Source: DAIOFH01 sp036745875 (GTDB lineage Bacteria; Planctomycetota; SZUA-567). Taken from it: a stretch of 11,509 nucleotides of DNA. Positions 5,720-11,509 of the stretch are shown here, piece after piece. The notes under the pieces are model-generated. The model saw only the letters and a list, made by a program, of their open reading frames with translations. It was not told where the DNA came from and made no database searches. The stretch covers positions 1-11,509 of the forward strand of contig DAIOFH010000126.1 in the NCBI GenBank assembly GCA_036745875.1, written 5' to 3'. How positions within the stretch are numbered: position 1 is the first letter of the stretch; each line of letters starts with the position of its first letter. Position numbers and translations under genes: made by a program.

Positions 5720-8329
5720 ATGGATTATTTGCAAAACATACCGCTCCACGCGGTTCTTATCGGTTTTTCGATTGTGGGAGCGTGTTTCCTTGCAATTCTG
5801 ATTTATCAAGCTCGCGAAAACCATACCTCCAATCTCAAACGCCATCGTTCGAAGAATCCCGGCGTCGCCGATCTGCTCAACTGGGCGGCGGTAATCGACG
5901 ACGGGATTATCGTCAACAAGGACGGTTCGCTGATGGCGGCATGGCTGTATCGCGGCAATGACAATTCCAGCGCCACCAATTCGGAGCGCAATGCCGTATC
6001 GCACTATATCAACTCGGCGCTGAACGGCCTGGGAAGCGGCTGGATGATCCATGTCGATGCTCTACGGCGGCCTTGCCCCTCGTATAGCAATCCAGCCTTT
6101 TCCCACTTCCCCGATCCCGCCTCCCTCGCCATCGACGAGGAAAGGCGGGATTTCTTTTCCCACCACAACCCGTTGTACGAGGGTTGTTTCATCCTGACCG
6201 CGACCTACTTTCCACCCATGCTGGCGCAGGCCAAGTTTATCGAGTTGATGTTCGACGACCCCGACGGCAAGGCGACCAACCTCACCGAACGGGGCGCGAA
6301 GATGGTGGACGACTTCAAGCGCGACATCAACAGTCTGCAAGGGCGGCTGTCCACGGCATTGCATCTTGAACGGCTTCGCGGGCATCGAGTCGAGGACGAA
6401 GACGGCGGCGCAGTCGTCCACGACGATTTTCTCCGCTGGTTGCATTTCTGCCTGACCGGGCAAAACAACCCTGTCGTCCTGCCGAAAAACCCGGCTTACA
6501 TCGACACCCTTGTTGGTGGTCAGGATATGACCGGCGGCATGATCCCGCTTGTCGGCAACAAGTACGTCATGATCGTCGGCGTGGACAATTTTCCTTTCGA
6601 GAGTTCCCCCGGCGTTTTGTCGCGGCTGGCCGAGTTGCCGGTCGAATACCGCTGGAACACCCGCTTCATCTTTATGGATTCGCACGAATCCGTGTCGCTC
6701 ATAAACAAGTACAAGCGCAAGTGGCGGCAGAAAATCCGCGGCCTCAAAGATCAACTGCTCAACACCAATACCGGCTCCATCGACCACGACGCCAAAGCCA
6801 TGTACGAAGACTGTGAAATGGCCTTGATGGAGGTAAACAGCGGCACGGTGGCGATGGGCCTCTATACCTCCTGCGTCGTCCTCATGGACGAGGATTTGGA
6901 CGCGCTGAAAAACAGCGCCAATTTCGTGCAAAAATCGCTGGGTGCGATGGGCTTCCCCGCCCGCATCGAGGATGTGAATACGATGGACGCCTTCTTCGGC
7001 TCATTGCCGGGACATGGCGTTCCGAATGTTCGGCGTGCCATGATGAACACCCGCCACGTCGCCGACCTCATGCCCACCAGCACTATTTGGACAGGCAGAG
7101 ACGAGGCGCCGTGTAATTTTTATCCCGCGATGTCGCCGCCGCTCATGCACTGCGTCACCACCGGCTCCACGCCGTTTCGGTTGAATCTCCACGTCAAGGA
7201 TTTGGGGCATACGGTCATTTTCGGGCCGACCGGCGCGGGTAAAAGCACTCTGCTTGCGACCTTGGCGGCGCAACTGCTTCGCTATCCCGGAATGACTGTC
7301 TATGCCTTCGACAAGGGACAATCGCTGTACACCTTGTGCCGCGCCGTCGGCGGCAACCACTATAACATTGCCGGCGAGGACGAACGCGAACCGAACGGGC
7401 GGGTACATGCGAAATACGCCTTCTGCCCTCTGCAATGGCTTCACTCGAAAGCCGATCAGGTGTGGGCGTGCTCGTGGATTGAAACGCTTTGCGCCCTGAA
7501 CGGCGTCGAGTTGACGCCGAAGCAGCGCAATGAAATTGCCCGTCGTATGGATGTTTTTTACAAATCAGGCGAAAAAACGCTTCTGTCCTTCGTGACCGGC
7601 CTCATGGACGAGCAAATGTCCGCCGCGTTGGAAATGTATACGCGGGAAGGCATGTTCGGCTACATGCTGGACGCCGAGGAGGACAGCCTGAACCTTAAGG
7701 ACGAGGGCGGCTTGACCGTTTTCGAAATCGAAGACCTCATGGCGATGGGTGATCCCAAGATCGTTCTTCCCGTCCTCCTCTACCTGTTCCGCCGCATTGA
7801 ACGTTCCCTCCACGGGCAACCTTCCGCCATCTTGCTTGACGAAGCGTGGATTGTCCTTGGGCATCCCGTGTTCCGCGACAAATTACGGGAGTGGTTCAAG
7901 ATCATGCGGAAAAACAATTGCTGTATCGTTCCCGCGACGCAATCGCTGTCCGATGCGGTCAATTCGGGGATTCTCGACGTTATCCGCGAATCAACCGCCA
8001 GCAAAATCTTCCTTCCCAATCCCCACGCCAAAGGCGAGGACACAGCCGAAGTCTACCGGCGCATGGGGCTGAACAGTCGTCAAATAGACATCATCGCCAA
8101 CGCCATTCCGAAGCGCCAATACTACTACACCTCCGAGGAAGGCAACCGGCTTTTCGAGCTGGCCCTTGGCCCTTTGCAATTGTCCCTTCTCGCCGTCTCC
8201 GACAAGGAATCGCTCGCCAAGGTCAAGGAGCTTGAACAACGCCACGGCGGGCAATGGCTGGCCGAATGGCTGACGCCTCGGGGCATTTCCCCCGCCGTTA
8301 TCACCACCATCATGAAAGGCGACGCATGA
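5720..8329 (+). CDS. trbE: Conjugal transfer ATPase TrbE (VirB4 family)
   Basis: The largest channel ATPase, needed for pilin handling and DNA transfer. It has 869 residues from the ATG at 5720, preferred over an in-frame TTG at 5705 because GAGG lies 9 nt before it. The length is close to that of plasmid TrbE proteins. An N-terminal membrane helix (about residues 8-28) precedes the VirB4 N-terminal domain. The ATPase domain has Walker A GPTGAGKST (about 502-510), Walker B 'AILLDEAW' (about 703-710) and the later VirB4 motifs 'KNNCCIVPATQSLSDA' and 'ESTASKIFLPNP'. No lesion is seen. The gene ends in an ATGA overlap with trbF. Confidence 0.96.
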   Translation: MDYLQNIPLHAVLIGFSIVGACFLAILIYQARENHTSNLKRHRSKNPGVADLLNWAAVIDDGIIVNKDGSLMAAWLYRGNDNSSATNSERNAVSHYINSALNGLGSGWMIHVDALRRPCPSYSNPAFSHFPDPASLAIDEERRDFFSHHNPLYEGCFILTATYFPPMLAQAKFIELMFDDPDGKATNLTERGAKMVDDFKRDINSLQGRLSTALHLERLRGHRVEDEDGGAVVHDDFLRWLHFCLTGQNNPVVLPKNPAYIDTLVGGQDMTGGMIPLVGNKYVMIVGVDNFPFESSPGVLSRLAELPVEYRWNTRFIFMDSHESVSLINKYKRKWRQKIRGLKDQLLNTNTGSIDHDAKAMYEDCEMALMEVNSGTVAMGLYTSCVVLMDEDLDALKNSANFVQKSLGAMGFPARIEDVNTMDAFFGSLPGHGVPNVRRAMMNTRHVADLMPTSTIWTGRDEAPCNFYPAMSPPLMHCVTTGSTPFRLNLHVKDLGHTVIFGPTGAGKSTLLATLAAQLLRYPGMTVYAFDKGQSLYTLCRAVGGNHYNIAGEDEREPNGRVHAKYAFCPLQWLHSKADQVWACSWIETLCALNGVELTPKQRNEIARRMDVFYKSGEKTLLSFVTGLMDEQMSAALEMYTREGMFGYMLDAEEDSLNLKDEGGLTVFEIEDLMAMGDPKIVLPVLLYLFRRIERSLHGQPSAILLDEAWIVLGHPVFRDKLREWFKIMRKNNCCIVPATQSLSDAVNSGILDVIRESTASKIFLPNPHAKGEDTAEVYRRMGLNSRQIDIIANAIPKRQYYYTSEEGNRLFELALGPLQLSLLAVSDKESLAKVKELEQRHGGQWLAEWLTPRGISPAVITTIMKGDA

Positions 8330-9039
8330 AGTTGCTTGAACTCTTTCGCCGGGGCAAGAAGGATGAACAAGCCCTGAACGAAAACCCCTACCTGAACGCG
8401 AGGCGAACGCTGAACGAGCATAACGGCGCGATCATCAGTTCCCGGCAGATTTGGCAGGCCACCGCGCTCTTATCGCTCCTGATCGCCATCGGCGCTGTCG
8501 GCGGCATCGTCTATATCGGCAGTCGAAGCCGCTTCATCCCCTATGTCGTGGAAGTAGACCAATTGGGCTACGCCAATGCGGTCAAACGTGCGGATCGCGC
8601 GCTCGATGCGGATGGACGCGTTCTGCGTGCCGCCATCGCGTCGTTTGTCCGCGATTCGCGAATGGTGTCGTTCGACCGCAATGTGCAGAACGACGCCATT
8701 TGGCGCGTGTACTCCATGCTGCAATCGAGCGATCCCGCCACCACAAAAATCACCGAACACATGAAAGACCCGGTAACGAGTCCCACCAAACGCGCCGAGA
8801 CGCATTCCGTCGGCGTCGAGATTTCATCTGTTCTGCAACAGACCGCCGAGACCTGGGAAGTCAACTGGCTTGAAAAGGTATGGGACAGGCAGGGAATCCG
8901 CGTGGAACAGAGCCGGATGCGCGGCTTGCTTACCGTCTATATCGTTCCCCCCACGACCGCGACTACGGAGGAGGAAATACGCCGGAATCCTTTGGGGATA
9001 TTCGTCCGCGATTTCACCTGGTCGCGCATCGCCGAATAG
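8326..9039 (+). CDS. trbF: Conjugal transfer protein TrbF (VirB8-like)
   Basis: A bitopic inner-membrane assembly factor with a periplasmic NTF2-like domain that links the ATPases to the core complex. It has 237 residues from the ATG at 8326, which overlaps the trbE stop. The open frame extends upstream inside trbE, but that part is not homologous in style. The short cytoplasmic N-terminus contains 'NPYLNARRTLNEHNG', typical of TrbF. One membrane helix spans about residues 43-64, followed by 'RFIPYVVEVDQLG', the classic start of the VirB8/TrbF periplasmic domain. The C-terminal 'NPLGIFVRDFTWSRI' also fits the family. Confidence 0.95.
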   Translation: MKLLELFRRGKKDEQALNENPYLNARRTLNEHNGAIISSRQIWQATALLSLLIAIGAVGGIVYIGSRSRFIPYVVEVDQLGYANAVKRADRALDADGRVLRAAIASFVRDSRMVSFDRNVQNDAIWRVYSMLQSSDPATTKITEHMKDPVTSPTKRAETHSVGVEISSVLQQTAETWEVNWLEKVWDRQGIRVEQSRMRGLLTVYIVPPTTATTEEEIRRNPLGIFVRDFTWSRIAE

Positions 9040-9078
9040 CCGTTCGCTTCATTTACCACATGGAAGAAAGGATGTCTT

Positions 9079-10011
9079 GTGAATCGTATTTGCCGATTGT
9101 TCCCGTTGCTGGCCGTGGCCGCGTTATTCTGCGCCTCGGTGTGCTGGGCGGGAGAAGGAACCCCCGACGGGAATGGCGGGGCGTTGCTGGACGATTTGTA
9201 TTTCTCGCCCGAGAACGTCAAGCTGACAGCGAAGGAAATGAACGCCCTCGCCATAGCCAAAAGTTGGCAACAGGGCGACATCATGACTGAAAATCCCGTC
9301 GTCGGGCCGGACGGCTCCATCGAGTATCTGTTCGGCGCGGAACAGCCGTCCGTGGTGTGCGCCGTCATGCAGATCACCGACATAGAACTTGAGCGGGGGG
9401 AAAGCGTCACCAGCGTCAACCTGGGCGATAGCGTCCGGTGGCAGATTCAACCCGCCGTGTCCGGTGGCGACGTAACGCATATTTTGGTCAGGCCCAAGCA
9501 GGTCGGCCTTGAAACGTCGATGGTGGTCACGACGGACAGACGGACGTATCACCTTCGCTTACGTTCCCACCGCACCGAGTACATGCCGCGCGTCAAATTC
9601 TTCTACATCGAGGACGCGATCAGCAAGTGGCAGGCGATAAAGACCACAGCCGCCAAGAAACGGGAAGCTGCCACCATTCCAGAAACAAACGAATATCTTG
9701 GCGATCTCGATTTCGGTTACACCGTAACCGGAAAGGCGTCGTGGAAGCCGATTCGCGTCTACAACGACAGCGTCAAGACCATTATCGAAATGCCCGTCAC
9801 CCTGCACCAGCAGGACGCGCCGACGTTACTGGTCGTCCGCAAGGACGGCCATCTCCTGAAAAAGAGCGATCAAGTCCTCGTCAATTACCGCGTCCAGCGC
9901 GGGCGTTACATCGTCGATGCCGTTTTCGACAAGGCAATCCTGATTGTCGGCGTCGGTGGGAATCAGGAACGTGTCACCATCACCAGGGCGCAGAATAAAG
10001 GGGGGAAATAA
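9079..10011 (+). CDS. trbG: Conjugal transfer protein TrbG (VirB9-like)
   Basis: A periplasmic/outer-membrane core-complex subunit. It has 310 residues from a GTG at 9079, supported by AAAGGA at about 9067-9072 and a proper signal peptide (residues 1-24, cleavage likely after CWA). The mature part holds the VirB9 N-terminal beta domain ('VVCAVMQITDIELERGESVTSVNLGDSVRWQI', 'THILVRPKQVGLETSMVVTTDRRTYHLRL'). A linker ('AIKTTAAKKREAATIP') follows, then the C-terminal domain ('DFGYTVTGKASWKPIRVYNDSVKTIIEMP') that docks with TrbH and TrbI. Length and domain order match TrbG. Confidence 0.95.
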   Translation: MNRICRLFPLLAVAALFCASVCWAGEGTPDGNGGALLDDLYFSPENVKLTAKEMNALAIAKSWQQGDIMTENPVVGPDGSIEYLFGAEQPSVVCAVMQITDIELERGESVTSVNLGDSVRWQIQPAVSGGDVTHILVRPKQVGLETSMVVTTDRRTYHLRLRSHRTEYMPRVKFFYIEDAISKWQAIKTTAAKKREAATIPETNEYLGDLDFGYTVTGKASWKPIRVYNDSVKTIIEMPVTLHQQDAPTLLVVRKDGHLLKKSDQVLVNYRVQRGRYIVDAVFDKAILIVGVGGNQERVTITRAQNKGGK

Positions 10012-10013
10012 CT

Positions 10014-10487
10014 ATGAGGAAATATCTGTTCCCGCTTGCATTTATCGCCCTGTTGGCGCTTGCCATTTTCTCGGGATGCGGGAACCCGCCCGGCAAATAC
10101 GGCAACTTCGCACAGACTCAATCCGTCGAGTTGGTGGAGGACGCTGTGGTGGTTCTCAAAACGCACTACCCGCCCGCGACAACCCGGCTGAATCTTATTC
10201 AGTACGTGAATGACGCTTTCGGGGCCGCTTTGGTGGAAACGTTGCGGCGCGACGGCTACGCGATTGCGGAGTACGTCCCGCCCGCTCGCCGTGACAAATA
10301 CTCCCCCTCCGCCCCAAAACCCGCCGGGTTCTATTTTGGATATGTGGTCGATCATCTTCCCGACGAGGGCGGCTTGCGGCTGTCGCTGCTTGTCGGTGAA
10401 GAGTCGTTGAGTCGTTTGTATTTAGTCACCGGAACGCCGGAGGAACCGCGCCATTCTCCATTGGGAGATTGGGCGCGGCGGCAATAG
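10014..10487 (+). CDS. trbH: Conjugal transfer lipoprotein TrbH (VirB7-like position)
   Basis: 157 residues. A short basic start, a hydrophobic stretch and a lipobox-like 'IFSGC' with Cys22 indicate an outer-membrane lipoprotein. The mature sequence ('ELVEDAVVVLKTHYPPATTRLNL', 'GAALVETLRRDGYAI', 'GFYFGYVVDH', 'LRLSLLVGEESLSRLYLV') matches the pattern of TrbH, which supports the TrbG/TrbI core in a VirB7-like role. It begins two bases after trbG. The residue at -3 of the lipobox is Phe rather than Leu, a slight departure. Confidence 0.82.
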   Translation: MRKYLFPLAFIALLALAIFSGCGNPPGKYGNFAQTQSVELVEDAVVVLKTHYPPATTRLNLIQYVNDAFGAALVETLRRDGYAIAEYVPPARRDKYSPSAPKPAGFYFGYVVDHLPDEGGLRLSLLVGEESLSRLYLVTGTPEEPRHSPLGDWARRQ

Positions 10488-10500
10488 GAAGGACATTGGC

Positions 10501-10860
10501 ATGTACGAAAAATTCAAACTTCATTCACTGCGTCGAATCGTTTCACGGATATGGAACGTGCTTATCAAACTGCCCGTCGCCATGTTCCTGATCGGCGTTT
10601 TCTTCGGGTTCTTTCTGTTCCTGCAAGGAATCGAAAACCTGAACATCAAAAGTCACCGTCACTGGATACAGAACGTCATCGCCAAAGGTACCCACGAAGG
10701 CGTCAACCGCGCCAAAGAGATCAACGAGGGGAGAAAACGGGTATATGACGCCACGGTTTTCATCACCTACGATCCCCGCCAGGAGGTGAAGGTCAGTTGG
10801 CTTGAAAAGGAAGGCGCGATCTTTTCCGTCCGGGTCGAAACAACCGGAAAGGGGGAGTAA
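10501..10860 (+). CDS. Unrecognised single-pass membrane protein between trbH and trbI
   Basis: 119 residues with a strong AGGAAGGA ribosome site before the ATG at 10501. The basic cytoplasmic N-terminus (1-22) is followed by one long hydrophobic helix (about 24-42, very Phe-rich). A soluble part of about 75 residues follows, with 'RHWIQNVIAKGTHEGVNRAKEINEGRKRVYDATVFITYDP' and a beta-like end. I do not recognise a family. The classical RP4 and Ti trb operons have no gene here. Its stop overlaps the trbI start, so it is made with the transfer apparatus. Candidate roles are a core-complex accessory subunit or an exclusion protein; neither is shown by the sequence. Confidence 0.75.
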   Translation: MYEKFKLHSLRRIVSRIWNVLIKLPVAMFLIGVFFGFFLFLQGIENLNIKSHRHWIQNVIAKGTHEGVNRAKEINEGRKRVYDATVFITYDPRQEVKVSWLEKEGAIFSVRVETTGKGE

Positions 10861-11509
10861 TGGCTGAAAACGTGAAATTGCTCTCCCCGGAAAAATCGCC
10901 GGACACGATGGAGATCAAAAAACGGAAAGCCCGGCGCATCAATAACTGGCCGGTTTTCATCGTGTTCATCGTGGTCGCGGTGATCCTCATCACCCTTGGT
11001 CTGGTGCTTATCAGCCGGAGCGGCAAGACGCGGGCGGAAGTGGCGCAAGCTGCGCCGCAGGGGAAAGTGGCGACAGCCCATGCGCGTGAATTGATGAACC
11101 AGATGGGCGGCGAAGGCGGACTGGTAAACCCTCCTCCACCTCCACCGCCGCCACCTCCCGCAAAACAGGAGCGGGAAGAGCAGGAACAGGGAACGCCTCC
11201 ATCGGGGATTATCCCCGATTCCAGAGGCTCGGCGCCGCCCAGGCTGACGGAAGAGGCAAAAAAGGTACGCGACCGCCGTTTCAGACAGATGGAACAGGCG
11301 ATTGATGGCCCGATTCAAGTTCGCATCGACGAGAACAGGTTGCAATCCCGGAGCATAGGCGGGGAAGTGGAGCGGCTTGAGCGACAGATCGCCGCGTTGA
11401 ACAATCAGGAATCACAGACCTACGAGCAACGCCTTGCCGCGATCAAAGCCGCCGCAGGAGAAGGAGCAGGCGCGACCGACTATGCCGGTCGCGCCGATTT
11501 GACCCGCAT
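10860..11509 (+). CDS. trbI: Conjugal transfer protein TrbI (VirB10-like), C-terminus outside window
   Basis: Bridges the inner and outer membranes in the mating core. The first 216 residues are visible, and the frame is open to the edge. The ATG at 10860 overlaps the stop of the previous gene (TAATG). A short basic cytoplasmic segment precedes one membrane helix (about 31-52, 'FIVFIVVAVILITLGLVLI'). A periplasmic proline-rich stretch follows, with ten consecutive Pro at about 91-100. Next is a charged, probably coiled-coil region (about 165-198, 'EVERLERQIAALNNQ'). This domain order is the TrbI/VirB10 hallmark. The conserved beta-barrel domain should lie beyond the right edge. Confidence 0.92.
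   Translation, partial: MAENVKLLSPEKSPDTMEIKKRKARRINNWPVFIVFIVVAVILITLGLVLISRSGKTRAEVAQAAPQGKVATAHARELMNQMGGEGGLVNPPPPPPPPPPAKQEREEQEQGTPPSGIIPDSRGSAPPRLTEEAKKVRDRRFRQMEQAIDGPIQVRIDENRLQSRSIGGEVERLERQIAALNNQESQTYEQRLAAIKAAAGEGAGATDYAGRADLTR

Noticed and set aside
6062..6931. Minus-strand open frame of 289 codons inside trbE
   Set aside because: Antisense shadow of a clear VirB4-family gene, a common effect in GC-rich DNA.

Overview
The window looks like the core of an integrative and conjugative element (ICE), or an integrase-bearing conjugative plasmid, in a member of the PVC group (Planctomycetota/Lentisphaerota/Verrucomicrobiota) or a close relative. The host guess rests on recalled family style, not a search. 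The tyrosine recombinase has the N-terminal layout I associate with planctomycete-type integrases. The small helix-turn-helix proteins have the 'LRW…EWI..GCP' ending common in AlpA-like proteins of that group. Coding DNA is moderately GC-rich, while the main intergenic region is strongly AT-rich.

Left half (1-3323, minus strand, read right to left): a compact maintenance module. In transcription order it holds a two-domain replication-initiator-like protein (385 aa), a protein with two tandem AlpA/excisionase-like HTH domains (169 aa), a single-domain AlpA-like protein (76 aa), a ribbon-helix-helix-like protein (73 aa) and a tyrosine integrase that runs off the left edge with all its catalytic residues visible. 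Genes overlap (79 bp between the first two, ATGA between the last two), which suggests coupled expression. The replication-like gene contains six TTCCC motifs about one helical turn apart, next to a G-rich repeat and T-rich tracts. This resembles an iteron origin embedded in its initiator gene, as in the lambda O gene.

Middle (3324-3661): an AT-rich divergent control region of about 340 bp. It has a perfect 12-bp inverted repeat, a 14-bp palindrome and an 11-bp direct repeat, and probably carries promoters and operators for both transcription units.

Right half (3662-11509, plus strand): a P-type (Trb/VirB-like) type IV secretion operon in the order trbB, trbC, trbD, trbE, trbF, trbG, trbH, an unrecognised small membrane protein gene, then trbI (cut by the right edge). 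Most junctions are overlaps or very short gaps. The exception is a 227-bp gap between trbB and trbC. The products would build the mating channel: TrbB and TrbE as ATPases, TrbC as pilin, TrbD as its partner, TrbF/G/H/I as the envelope-spanning core. trbJ, trbL, a coupling protein and a relaxase are not in the window. No rRNA, tRNA, CRISPR array or insertion sequence was seen.
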